From: Imhoffiella fuscus
Lineage (GTDB): Bacteria > Pseudomonadota > Gammaproteobacteria > Chromatiales > Chromatiaceae
NCBI RefSeq assembly: GCF_042682685.1
Contig: NZ_JBHUHX010000024.1
Coordinates: forward strand, 1 to 64,000
Reading direction: 5' to 3'
Length of the DNA stretch: 64,000 nt
Below are positions 8,728 to 17,640 of this stretch, one piece after another (within the stretch, counting starts at the first letter, position 1; the number at the start of each line of letters is the position of its first letter). Made by a program: the position numbers and the translations under genes. The notes beneath the pieces were generated by a model. The model searched no databases, had not been told where the DNA came from, and saw nothing but the letters and a program-made list of their open reading frames with translations.

Positions 8728-8756
8728 CTAGGGTCCTATATTCGGAGGAGCAAGCC

Positions 8757-10652
8757 ATGGACTACCAAACCGTTTACGATCGCTCAATGAGCGATCCGGC
8801 CACATTCTGGGCCGAGGCGGCGCAGTTGATCGACTGGGAAACACCCTGGGAACAGGTGCTCGATAGCAGCAACCCACCCTTCTACCGCTGGTTCAGCGGA
8901 GCCACGCTCAACACCTGCTACAACGCCGTCGATCGGCACGTCGCCGCCGGACGCGGCGCTCAGGCGGCGATCATCCACGACAGTCCGGTCACCGACTCCA
9001 AAACGGTCATCACCTACGCCGAACTCCAGGACCAGGTCGCACGCTGCGCCGGTGCGCTGAAAGCGCTCGGCGTCACCAAAGGCGACCGCGTCATCGTCTA
9101 CATGCCCATGGTGCCCGAAGCGCTCGTGGCCATGCTCGGCTGCGCCCGAATCGGGGCCATCCACTCGGTCGTCTTCGGCGGCTTTTCGGCGCGCGAACTC
9201 GCAACCCGTATCGACGACGCCAAGCCAAAGGTCATCATCGGCGGTTCCTGCGGCATCGAGCCCAACCGGGTCGTTCACTACAAGCCGCTGCTGGACTCGG
9301 CGATCGAACTGTCCGAGCACAAGCCGACCAACTGCCTCATCCTGCAACGTCCTCAGGAGCCGGGCGAGCTCATCCCGGGTCGCGATCTAAGCTGGACCGA
9401 GGCACTGGCGAGTGCCGAACCCGCCGATTGCGTACCCGTCGCCGCCACCGACCCGCTCTACATCCTCTACACCTCGGGCACCACCGGTCAGCCCAAGGGC
9501 GTGGTCCGGGACAACGGCGGTCACGCCGTCGCCATGGCCTGGAGCATGAAGAACATCTACAACATCGATCCGGGCGAGGTGTTCTGGGCCGCCTCCGACG
9601 TCGGCTGGGTCGTCGGACACTCCTATATCGTCTACGCCCCGCTCCTGATCGGCGGCACGACCATCGTTTACGAAGGCAAACCGGTCGGCACCCCCGATCC
9701 CGGCGCCTTCTGGCGCGTCATCGAGGAACACAAGGTCTCGACGCTCTTCACCGCACCGACCGCCTTCCGCGCCATCAAGCGCGAAGACCCCAATGCCGAA
9801 CACCTCGCACGCTACGATCTGAGCGGACTGCGCGCCCTCTTCCTCGCCGGCGAGCGCTGCGACCCGGACACCCTCAACTGGGCCGAAAAGATCCTCGGCG
9901 TCCCCGTGATCGACCATTGGTGGCAGACCGAAACCGGTTGGGCGATCGCGGCCAACTGTCTCGGCATCGAGCAACTCCCGGTTAAGGCCGGCTCCCCGAC
10001 CTGCGCCGTCCCCGGCTACAACGTCCAGGTGCTGGACGACGAGGGCGACCCGGTCAAGCCCGGGGACATCGGCCGCATCATGATCAAGCTGCCCATGCCG
10101 CCCGGATGCCTCACCACGCTCTGGGGCAACGACGCCCGCTTCGTTCAGTCCTACATGTCGACCCAGCCCGGCTACTACCTGACCGGTGACGCCGGCTATA
10201 TCGACGAAGACGGCTACATCTACGTCATGAGCCGGATCGACGACATCATCAACGTCGCCGGACACCGCCTCTCCACCGGCGGCATGGAAGCGGTCCTGGC
10301 CTCTCACCCCGACGTTGCCGAGGGCGCAGTGATCGGCGCCGCCGATCAGCTCAAGGGCGAACTGCCGGTCGGGCTGGTCGTGCTCAAATCCAAGGTCGAA
10401 CGGGACAAGGCACTCATCATCAAGGAACTGGTGAATCTCGTGCGCGAGCAAATCGGCCCGGTCGCCGCCTTCAAGACCGTGGTCATCGTGGATCGTCTGC
10501 CCAAAACCCGCTCTGGAAAGATCCTGCGCGGCACCATGAAGGCGATCGCCGACGGCAAGGACTACCGCCCACCGGCCACCATCGACGATCCGGCCATCCT
10601 CGACGAGATCACCTCCGCGCTAAGCGCCATCGGCTACGCCAAGCACGGCTGA
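8757..10652 (+). CDS. prpE: Propionyl-CoA synthetase
   Basis: ATP-dependent activation of propionate (or short acyl groups) to acyl-CoA via an acyl-adenylate. The 631-residue ANL-family protein has the P-loop YTSGTTGQPKGVVRD (near residue 237), the WWQTETGW adenylate motif, TGDAGYIDEDGY, and the catalytic lysine in KTRSGKILRG near residue 585. PrpE rather than acetyl-CoA synthetase is preferred for the MDYQTVYDRSMSDP start and the RDNGGH motif. A strong GGAGGAG site precedes ATG 8757. It lies 10 kb from prpBCD, but the product would feed that cycle. Confidence 0.92.
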   Translation: MDYQTVYDRSMSDPATFWAEAAQLIDWETPWEQVLDSSNPPFYRWFSGATLNTCYNAVDRHVAAGRGAQAAIIHDSPVTDSKTVITYAELQDQVARCAGALKALGVTKGDRVIVYMPMVPEALVAMLGCARIGAIHSVVFGGFSARELATRIDDAKPKVIIGGSCGIEPNRVVHYKPLLDSAIELSEHKPTNCLILQRPQEPGELIPGRDLSWTEALASAEPADCVPVAATDPLYILYTSGTTGQPKGVVRDNGGHAVAMAWSMKNIYNIDPGEVFWAASDVGWVVGHSYIVYAPLLIGGTTIVYEGKPVGTPDPGAFWRVIEEHKVSTLFTAPTAFRAIKREDPNAEHLARYDLSGLRALFLAGERCDPDTLNWAEKILGVPVIDHWWQTETGWAIAANCLGIEQLPVKAGSPTCAVPGYNVQVLDDEGDPVKPGDIGRIMIKLPMPPGCLTTLWGNDARFVQSYMSTQPGYYLTGDAGYIDEDGYIYVMSRIDDIINVAGHRLSTGGMEAVLASHPDVAEGAVIGAADQLKGELPVGLVVLKSKVERDKALIIKELVNLVREQIGPVAAFKTVVIVDRLPKTRSGKILRGTMKAIADGKDYRPPATIDDPAILDEITSALSAIGYAKHG

Positions 10653-10767
10653 TCCGCCGCATCGGACCGGCGCGGGCGCGCCTCTGTGGTAGCGCGCGCG
10701 CCGGCCCTTCCCGCACTCCGACCTCCGCGTCAAAAGCGGAGGCAGTCCCCGACGAGCCCGCCGCACC

Positions 10768-11226
10768 ATGCACCGCCTCTTCACCCAACCCATCCGCATC
10801 ACCGACGAGGTCATCGACACCAACGGCCACACCAACAACCTGGCCTATCTCGCCTGGATGCAGGAGATCGCCATGGCGCATGCAGCCGCCTGCGGCTGGA
10901 CGCTGGAACGCCACGCTCAGGAAGGAACCAGCTGGTTCATCCGCTCGCACTTCATCGAATACCTGCGCCCCGCCATGGCCGGAGACGACCTCGTCCTCGC
11001 CACCTGGGTCGCCGGATTCGCCGCGCGCTCCTCCCCGCGACGCTACCTCTTCTGGCGACCGCACGACCAGCGCGTCATCGCCAAGGCCGAAACCCTATGG
11101 GTCTACGTGCAAGCCGCCACCGGACGCCCGCTGCGCGTCCCCGCCAGCGTCCAGAACGCCTTCGAGGTGATCGAGGACGAGGAAGAGGTCATGCAAACGC
11201 TCGTGGTCGAATTCTCCCAGCCCTGA
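10768..11226 (+). CDS. Hotdog-fold acyl-CoA thioesterase
   Basis: A 152-residue single hotdog domain of the 4-hydroxybenzoyl-CoA thioesterase/YbgC-like type: VIDTNGHTNNLAYLAWMQE has the Asn-for-Asp variant of the catalytic loop, followed by SWFIRSHFIEYLRPA. It would hydrolyse acyl-CoA thioesters in the cytoplasm; the substrate is not evident. It lies 115 bp after prpE on the same strand, so a link with short-chain acyl-CoA metabolism is possible. The C-terminus has an acidic stretch (EVIEDEEEV). Confidence 0.8.
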   Translation: MHRLFTQPIRITDEVIDTNGHTNNLAYLAWMQEIAMAHAAACGWTLERHAQEGTSWFIRSHFIEYLRPAMAGDDLVLATWVAGFAARSSPRRYLFWRPHDQRVIAKAETLWVYVQAATGRPLRVPASVQNAFEVIEDEEEVMQTLVVEFSQP

Positions 11227-11344
11227 GGACGGATCCGTCGTCGGTCGGCAACCCGTCAAGCGTCCCGGAAGTCCGATCTGGGATAGACTCCCGACGTATC
11301 CACAGCGGACACATGCCAGTCCGCCCGCCAACCAGCCGATACCC

Positions 11345-14125
11345 ATGACACCGGAAGCCAAGGCGCGTCAGCACATCGACCACAAGCTCGAACAGGCGGG
11401 CTGGGTCGTTCAGGACATGAAACGGCTCGACCTCTCGGCCAGCATCGGCGTGGCCGTGCGCGAGTTTCCCACCGACTCTGGCCCCGCCGACTACCTGCTG
11501 TTCGTCAATCGCATCCCTGTGGGGGTAATCGAGGCAAAGCGGGACAGCGCCGGTGCAAACCTCACCGTCACCGAAAGCCAAACCGAGCGCTACGCCACAG
11601 CCAATCTCAAATGGCGCAAGGACGACACCCCGCTGCGCTTCCTGCTCGAGGCCACCGGCCAGATCATCCGCTTCACCGACAGCGCCGACCCGACGCCGCG
11701 CTCGCGCGAGATCTTCCACTTCTTCAGACCCGAAACCCTGGCCGCCTGGCTGGCCCAGCCAGACACCCTGCGCCGCCGGCTCGTCGAGCAGATGCCGGAG
11801 CTGCCAGAACAGAACCTGCGCGATTGCCAGATCGGCGCCGTCACCGGGCTGGAACGATCGCTGGCGCAGAACAAACCGCGCGCCCTCATCCACATGGCCA
11901 CCGGCGCGGGCAAGACCTTCACCGCCATCACCTCGGTCTACCGTCTGCTCAAGTTCGGCGGGGCAAAGCGCATCCTGTTCCTGGTCGACACCCGCAACCT
12001 GGGCCGACAGGCGCATCAGGAGTTCATGGCCTACTCGCCGCCCGATGACGCGCGCAAGTTCACCGAGCTGTACAACGTCCAGCGCCTGGCCTCACCCAGC
12101 ATCGACCCGCATGCGCAGGTCTGCATCAGCACCATCCAGCGCATGTACTCGATCCTGTCCGGCGAGCCCATTGATGACTCGGCCGAGGATCTTTCGCTCA
12201 GCGAGGTGCGGCAAACCGCCCAGCAGGAAAAGCTGGTCCGCTACAACCCGGCCGTGCCGGTGGAGACCTTCGATTTCATCGTCATCGACGAGTGTCACCG
12301 CAGCATCTACAACCTCTGGAAGCAGGTGCTCGACTACTTCGACGCCTTTCTGATCGGACTCACCGCCACCCCCGACAAGCGCACCTTCGGCTTCTTCAAC
12401 GAGAACATCGTCGCCGAATACAGCTACGAGCAATCGGTCGCCGATGGCGTCAACGTCGGCTACGACGTCTACGCGATCGAAACCGAAATCACCCAGAAAG
12501 GCGCCGAGCTCAAGGCCAAGGAGTGGGTCGACCACCGCGACCGCCAGACCCGCAGGAAGCGCTGGGCCGAAACCGAGGACGACGCCCTCTATACCGGCAA
12601 GGAGCTGGACCGCTCCGTGGTCAACCCCAGCCAGATCCGGCAGGTGATCCTGGCTATGAAGACCGCCGTCGAGACACGCATCTTCCCGACACGCCAGGAG
12701 ACGCCCAAAACGCTCATCTTCGCCAAGACCGACAGCCACGCCGACGACATCATCCAGACCGTGCGCGAGGTCTACGGCCAGGGCAACGCCTTCTGCAAGA
12801 AGGTCACCTACCGCGCCGAGGAAGACGCCGACAGCCTCCTCGCCAGCTTCCGCAACGACTACAACCCGCGCATCGCCGTCACCGTGGACATGATCGCCAC
12901 CGGTACCGATGTGAAGCCGCTGGAGGTGCTGCTCTTCATGCGTGACGTGCGCTCGCGCGGCTATTACGAGCAGATGAAGGGCCGGGGCGTGCGCAGCCTG
13001 GATGGCGACAGCCTCAAGCGCGTCAGCAACAGCGCCGACGGCGCCAAGACCCGCTTCGTGCTCATCGACGCCGTGGGCGTCGAGCAATCGCTCAAGACCG
13101 AGAGCCGCCCGCTGGAGCGCAAGCCCGGCCTGGCGCTGCAAGACCTGCTGCAAGGCGTCGCCCTGGGTCATCGCGACGACGACACCCTCCTCTCGCTCGC
13201 CAACCGTCTGCTGCGTCTGGCCAAGCAGCTCGACGACAAGGCCCAGGCGCGCATCGGCAAGGTCTCGGGCGGCATCCCGGTCGCCGCCCTGGGCAAGTCG
13301 CTCATCAACGCGCTCGACCCCGATGCCATCGTCGCCGACGCGCTCGCCACCGCCCGGACCAAAGGCATCACGCGCTCGGAAGACACCCTGCTGCCGGACG
13401 AACTCGAAACCGCCCGCGCCGAGCGCGTGGCCATCGCCTGCGCGCCCTTCGACAAACCCGAGCTGCGCGACGCCATCGACGGCGCCCGCCGCGAGCGCGA
13501 GCAGCTCATCGACCACATCAACCTGGACCAGGTCACCTTCTCCGGCTTCGGCGAGCAGGCCGACGGCGAGGCCAAGGCCGTGATCCAGCGCTTCGCCGAC
13601 TACATCGCCGAGCACAAGGACGAGATCGCCGCCCTGAGCTTCTTCTACCAGCAGCCCTACCAGCGCCGGCAGCTCACCTTCGACATGATCGAGGAACTGC
13701 ACGAACACCTGGCCAAACCACCGCTGATGATCACCACCGAACGCCTCTGGGGCGCCTATGCCCGCGTGCAGGCCGGCCAGGTCAAGGGCCAGACCAGCCG
13801 CCGCCAGCTCACCGACCTGGTCTCGCTGGTCCGCTTCGCCCTCGGGCTGGACGCCGAGCTGAAGCCCTTCAGCGAGCAGGTCGACAAACGCTTCCAGGAC
13901 TGGATCTTCCGCCACAACGCCCAGCGCGGCACCGCCTTCACGCCCGAGCAGACCGAGTGGCTACGGCTGATGAAGGACCACATCGCCAGCTCCTGCAGCA
14001 TCGGCCGCAACGACTTCGATTACGCTGAATTGGCCGACAAGGGTGGATTGCAGAAAGCCTGGATGCTGTTCGGGAAGGAGCTGGATGGGTTGATGGAGGA
14101 GATGAATGAGGAGTTGGCGGCGTGA
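11345..14125 (+). CDS. hsdR: Type I restriction enzyme R subunit (EcoEI-like)
   Basis: Motor-nuclease subunit of a type I restriction-modification complex that translocates and cuts unmodified DNA. The 926-residue protein has, in order, an N-terminal PD-(D/E)xK nuclease (D49 in PADYLL, E63-x-K65 in GVIEAK), a superfamily 2 helicase with Walker A ATGAGKT near residue 184 and the DECH box near residue 314, helicase motif VTVDMIATGTDV, and a C-terminal EcoEI-type region. The stop overlaps the GTG start of hsdS (GTGA), showing coupling. The usual order is broken further on, since hsdM lies behind two extra genes. Confidence 0.95.
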   Translation: MTPEAKARQHIDHKLEQAGWVVQDMKRLDLSASIGVAVREFPTDSGPADYLLFVNRIPVGVIEAKRDSAGANLTVTESQTERYATANLKWRKDDTPLRFLLEATGQIIRFTDSADPTPRSREIFHFFRPETLAAWLAQPDTLRRRLVEQMPELPEQNLRDCQIGAVTGLERSLAQNKPRALIHMATGAGKTFTAITSVYRLLKFGGAKRILFLVDTRNLGRQAHQEFMAYSPPDDARKFTELYNVQRLASPSIDPHAQVCISTIQRMYSILSGEPIDDSAEDLSLSEVRQTAQQEKLVRYNPAVPVETFDFIVIDECHRSIYNLWKQVLDYFDAFLIGLTATPDKRTFGFFNENIVAEYSYEQSVADGVNVGYDVYAIETEITQKGAELKAKEWVDHRDRQTRRKRWAETEDDALYTGKELDRSVVNPSQIRQVILAMKTAVETRIFPTRQETPKTLIFAKTDSHADDIIQTVREVYGQGNAFCKKVTYRAEEDADSLLASFRNDYNPRIAVTVDMIATGTDVKPLEVLLFMRDVRSRGYYEQMKGRGVRSLDGDSLKRVSNSADGAKTRFVLIDAVGVEQSLKTESRPLERKPGLALQDLLQGVALGHRDDDTLLSLANRLLRLAKQLDDKAQARIGKVSGGIPVAALGKSLINALDPDAIVADALATARTKGITRSEDTLLPDELETARAERVAIACAPFDKPELRDAIDGARREREQLIDHINLDQVTFSGFGEQADGEAKAVIQRFADYIAEHKDEIAALSFFYQQPYQRRQLTFDMIEELHEHLAKPPLMITTERLWGAYARVQAGQVKGQTSRRQLTDLVSLVRFALGLDAELKPFSEQVDKRFQDWIFRHNAQRGTAFTPEQTEWLRLMKDHIASSCSIGRNDFDYAELADKGGLQKAWMLFGKELDGLMEEMNEELAA

Positions 14126-15648
14126 ATCAGTATCCAAGAATTCGTCTTGGTGACCTATGCGAAAAAATCACGGATGGAACTCACCATTCTCCGGCCAATT
14201 TTCCTCAAGGGGCTTTTAAGTACATCACCGCAAAGAATATCAAACCATGGGGGCTCGACCTTACCGACCTGACATACGTCGATGAAGAAACGCATCGTGA
14301 AATATTCGCGAGATGCGATGTCAAGAGAGGCGACATTCTTTACATAAAAGATGGCGCGACCACAGGCGTCGCAGCGATAAACCCATTAGATGAAGAATTT
14401 TCATTGCTGTCGAGCGTCGGCGTTCTTCGTCCTGGGAAAGCTGTACGATCCAAGTATTTGCTCTATGCGCTTCAGGACCCCGAGACAAAAGCAAAAATGT
14501 TGGATGGGGTGGCAGGAGTAGCCATCACACGATTGACACTACGCAAGCTCAACGACGCAGAGGTGCCTGTCGCGCCACTAGCCGTACAAGATCGCATCGT
14601 TTCAAAACTCGATGAACTGCTCTCCGATCTCGATGCCGGCGTTGCCGAGCTAGAAGCCGCACAGAAGAAGCTCGCGCACTACCGCCAGTCCCTGCTGAAA
14701 GCCGCCGTGGAAGGCGTACTGACCGCCGAGTGGCGGGCTGAGAACACTCCTCGCGAAACCGGCGCGGACCTGCTGCAACGCATCCTCACCGAACGCCGCG
14801 CCCGCTGGGAAGCCAGGCAACTGGCCAAGTTCCAGGAGCAAGGCAAGCCCCCGCCCAAGGACTGGCAGAAGAAATACCCCGAGCCGGTGCAGCCGGATAC
14901 GAGCGGATTGCCGGAATTGCCGGAGGGGTGGGTATGGGCGAGTCTTGACGCGCTCATAGACGAGGGTCCACAGAACGGGCTATATCTGCCAGGAGATCGT
15001 TACGGCTGCGGGATACCAATTCTTCGCATTGACGACTACCAAATTGGCTGGCATCGCATGCGCTCAGAATTGAATTTGGTCGATGCCGACGCTTCTACTA
15101 TCGCGCTATATGCCCTTCAGCCTGGAGATATGGTGATCAACCGCGTCAACAGCATGACGCACCTGGGGAAGTCGCTGAGCATCACAGTCACCTTGGATGG
15201 TGTGCTGTTCGAGTCGAACATGATGCGGCTGCGCTTTTCGAGCGAGGTCTCATTGGACTACGTCTCGTTCTATTTGGGCTCACACATTGGGCGGGCGAGG
15301 CTCACTAAAGACGCTAAGTGGGCCGTCAATCAAGCCAGCATCAACCAGAAAGATGTGCGACGTACACCGATTCCGCTACCGCCTATATCGGAGCAGGTCA
15401 CAATTGCGACGATGTTGCAGGCTCAGCACGGGGCAGTTACCTCGCAGGCCACCGCCATCAAACACGCCCTCCAACAATCCGCCGCCCAACGCCAGAACAT
15501 CCTCCGCGCCGCCTTCTCCGGCCAACTGGTCCCGCAAGACCCCGACGACGAGCCAGCCAACGTCCTGCTGGAGCGCATCCGCGCCGAGCGCGAAGCGCGG
15601 GGCGCAGTGAAGAAGCCGCGCGGCCGCAAGGCAAAAGAGCCGGCATGA
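14122..15648 (+). CDS. hsdS: Type I restriction enzyme specificity subunit
   Basis: DNA-recognition subunit shared by methylase and nuclease. The 508-residue product has two target-recognition domains (about residues 1-155 and 265-430), each followed by a coiled-coil spacer (EAAQKKLAHYRQSLLKAAVEG near 174-194 and a second near 435-465 with QRQNILRAAFSGQL). The start is GTG 14122, overlapping the hsdR stop. Both recognition domains are visibly richer in A+T than the spacers and the flanking hsdR, as expected for exchangeable specificity modules. A basic C-terminus (KKPRGRKAK) closes the protein. The next gene does not follow directly; a repeat/hairpin region intervenes. Confidence 0.94.
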   Translation: MNQYPRIRLGDLCEKITDGTHHSPANFPQGAFKYITAKNIKPWGLDLTDLTYVDEETHREIFARCDVKRGDILYIKDGATTGVAAINPLDEEFSLLSSVGVLRPGKAVRSKYLLYALQDPETKAKMLDGVAGVAITRLTLRKLNDAEVPVAPLAVQDRIVSKLDELLSDLDAGVAELEAAQKKLAHYRQSLLKAAVEGVLTAEWRAENTPRETGADLLQRILTERRARWEARQLAKFQEQGKPPPKDWQKKYPEPVQPDTSGLPELPEGWVWASLDALIDEGPQNGLYLPGDRYGCGIPILRIDDYQIGWHRMRSELNLVDADASTIALYALQPGDMVINRVNSMTHLGKSLSITVTLDGVLFESNMMRLRFSSEVSLDYVSFYLGSHIGRARLTKDAKWAVNQASINQKDVRRTPIPLPPISEQVTIATMLQAQHGAVTSQATAIKHALQQSAAQRQNILRAAFSGQLVPQDPDDEPANVLLERIRAEREARGAVKKPRGRKAKEPA

Positions 15649-15684
15649 GTGAAAGGGTCTTCGACCTGGTGGCTGATCGGACAA

Positions 15685-15748
15685 CGGCCTCTCCAGAACT
15701 GTGCTCCATACCCCCAGAGCTTCGCCCCATACCTCCAGAGCTGGCCGG
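15685..15748 (+). repeat. Three degenerate 21-bp tandem repeats
   Basis: The unit carrying CCATACCYCCAGAGCT occurs at 15706-15721 and 15727-15742 (period 21 bp), with a more degenerate first copy (CTCCAGAACTGTGCT) at about 15690-15704. The last copy provides one arm of the adjacent hairpin. Confidence 0.7.
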
Positions 15749-15776
15749 GTAAGCTCTGGAGGTACCGGTTTATTTG
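15730..15776 (+). terminator. 13-bp perfect hairpin between hsdS and the ATPase gene
   Basis: The arms TACCTCCAGAGCT (15730-15742) and AGCTCTGGAGGTA (15752-15764) pair perfectly around a 9-base loop, and are followed by CCGGTTTATTTG. This resembles an intrinsic terminator or attenuator in the 220-bp gap inside the hsd locus. Confidence 0.6.
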
Positions 15777-15868
15777 TCTACCCTGCCGACTGGCCTCGTA
15801 ATCAGAGTCCGCTGGCCAGAGCCCCGACAGTCGGCAACCGAGCGAACCAACACGGACTGAATCGGCCA

Positions 15869-17062
15869 ATGAAAATCGAATCCATCCGCCTGAAAAACTT
15901 CAAGGCGTTCCGCGATGTGCACCTGAAGGACATTCCGTCTTTTCTGGTGGTCGTGGGTGCCAATGGCTCCGGGAAGTCAACGCTGTTTGATGTGTTCGGA
16001 TTTCTCCACGATTGCCTGAAAAGCAACGTGCGGCATGCGCTGGACAAGCGTGGACGTCTTCCGGAGGTGCTGAGCCGAGGCTGCGATCCCAAGCAGGATT
16101 CCATTCTGATCGAATTGCAGTACCGCATGGAAATCACCGGCGTGGAGCGCTTGGTGACCTACTCACTGGAAATCGGCGAGCGCAGCGGCTCGCCCGTGGT
16201 CCTCAAGGAGTTGCTACGTTACAAACGCGGCCGTTATGGCAGTCCATTTCACTTCCTCAGTTTCGTGAATGGCGAAGGTTACGCGATCACGAACGAGGAA
16301 GATTTCAACAAGGCCGATGAAGCACTTGATCGCGAAACGCAGAAGGTGGCGCCGGATACGCTGGCCATCAAAGGGCTGGGGCAATTCGAACGATTCAAGG
16401 CGGCCAGTGCCTTCCGGCGTCTGATCGAAAACTGGCACGTTTCCGATTTTCACATCAGCGCGGCACGCGGACGCAAGGATGCGGCGGGGGAATCGGAACA
16501 TCTGTCAGAGTCCGGTGACAACCTGCCACTGGTCGCGCGCTATCTGCACGAACAACACCCGAAGATCTTCCAGAACATCCTGAGAACGATCGCCAAGCGC
16601 GTTCCCGGCGTGTCCTCCGTGGAGCCCAAGCTCATGGAGGATGGCTACCTCACGCTGCGCTTTCAGGATGGCTCGTTCAAGACGCCGTTTCTGGACCGCT
16701 ATGTATCCGATGGCACCATCAAGATGTTCGCCTATCTGGTGCTGTTGCACGACCCAAAACCCCACCCGTTGCTGTGCGTGGAAGAGCCGGAGAACCAGCT
16801 ATACCCGCAACTCATGGCGGAGTTGGCCGAGGAATTTCGCCGTTATGCCAACCGGGGAGGACAGGTGTTCGTCACCACACACTCACCCGATTTTCTGAAT
16901 GCGCTGCAGCTGGAAGAGGTGTGCTGGCTGGTCAAGCAGCAGGGCTGCACGGAAATCCATCGCGCCAGGGACAACGCGCAGATTGCCGCCTATGTTGGGG
17001 AAGGCGACCAACTCGGTTACCTGTGGAAACAGGGTTTCTTTGACGGGGCTGACCCGCAATGA
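15869..17062 (+). CDS. AAA/ABC-type ATPase (AAA_21, OLD/SMC-like), putative defence protein
   Basis: The 397-residue ATPase has Walker A GANGSGKST at residues 30-38, an ABC-signature-like segment YVSDGTIKMFAYL, Walker B LLCVEEPENQLYP near residue 301 and a switch histidine in TTHSPDFL. It lacks the C-terminal TOPRIM domain of OLD nucleases; the following gene seems to supply it. Start ATG 15869 (MKIESIRLKNFKAF) is typical for the family; upstream codons to 15701 are rejected. The stop overlaps the next gene by four bases. Its position inside a type I R-M locus suggests phage defence, by analogy with the PARIS pair AriA/AriB; that function is inference. Confidence 0.85.
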   Translation: MKIESIRLKNFKAFRDVHLKDIPSFLVVVGANGSGKSTLFDVFGFLHDCLKSNVRHALDKRGRLPEVLSRGCDPKQDSILIELQYRMEITGVERLVTYSLEIGERSGSPVVLKELLRYKRGRYGSPFHFLSFVNGEGYAITNEEDFNKADEALDRETQKVAPDTLAIKGLGQFERFKAASAFRRLIENWHVSDFHISAARGRKDAAGESEHLSESGDNLPLVARYLHEQHPKIFQNILRTIAKRVPGVSSVEPKLMEDGYLTLRFQDGSFKTPFLDRYVSDGTIKMFAYLVLLHDPKPHPLLCVEEPENQLYPQLMAELAEEFRRYANRGGQVFVTTHSPDFLNALQLEEVCWLVKQQGCTEIHRARDNAQIAAYVGEGDQLGYLWKQGFFDGADPQ

Positions 17063-17640
17063 GGGAGCTGGTCTTCTTGCTCGAAGAGCCGTCCGCAAAG
17101 GCGATGCTGGAATCCTTGCTGCCACGGATGCTGAACGAGAATACGCGTTTCCGTTGTATTCCTTTCGAGGGCAAGCAAGACCTCGAAAAACAATTGGCAC
17201 GGAGAATTCGAGGCTATCAAAACGATCGGGCGCGCTTCATTGTGCTGCGCGATCAGGATAGTCACCCGGATTGCATGGCGGTCAAAGGCAAGCTGCTCGC
17301 CTTGTGCGACGAATCCGGCAAGGCGGCCCGATGCCTGGTTCGCATTGCGTGCAGGGAGCTGGAGGCGTTCTATTTGGCCGATCTGCAGGCGGTGGAACAC
17401 GCGCTGGAGATCAATGGTCTTGCAAGAAAGCAGCAAACCAGAAAGTTTCGGACCCCGGATCAGTTGGGCAGTCCCAGCAAGGAGCTGAAGACCTTGACCA
17501 ATCAACGCTACGAAAAAGTAGCCGGTTCACGCGCCATCGGGATGCACTTGGACCTCGATAACAATAGATCGCCAGGTTTTCGCAATCTGATCGCGGCAAT
17601 CCGACGCATGGAAAATGAACTCCTCCAGGAGGAGGCATGA
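17059..17640 (+). CDS. DUF4276 family TOPRIM-like protein, partner of the ATPase
   Basis: A 193-residue soluble protein. The N-terminal VFLLEEPSAK (E9/E10) and the later VLRDQDSHPD (D65-x-D67) match the Glu and DxD positions of a TOPRIM fold, and RELEAFYLAD (E100, E102) is a third conserved acidic patch of the DUF4276 family. It therefore may be a metal-dependent nuclease effector working with the upstream ATPase. ATG 17059 overlaps the ATPase stop (ATGA) and its own stop overlaps the hsdM start (ATGA at 17637-17640), so all three are translationally coupled. Nuclease activity is inference. Confidence 0.82.
   Translation: MRELVFLLEEPSAKAMLESLLPRMLNENTRFRCIPFEGKQDLEKQLARRIRGYQNDRARFIVLRDQDSHPDCMAVKGKLLALCDESGKAARCLVRIACRELEAFYLADLQAVEHALEINGLARKQQTRKFRTPDQLGSPSKELKTLTNQRYEKVAGSRAIGMHLDLDNNRSPGFRNLIAAIRRMENELLQEEA

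Noticed and set aside
12092..13915. 607-codon open frame on the minus strand opposite hsdR
   Set aside because: Composition is a mirror of GC-rich hsdR codons (runs of Gly, Val, Asp, Ala, Leu); no domain is recognisable and hsdR motifs are clear on the other strand.
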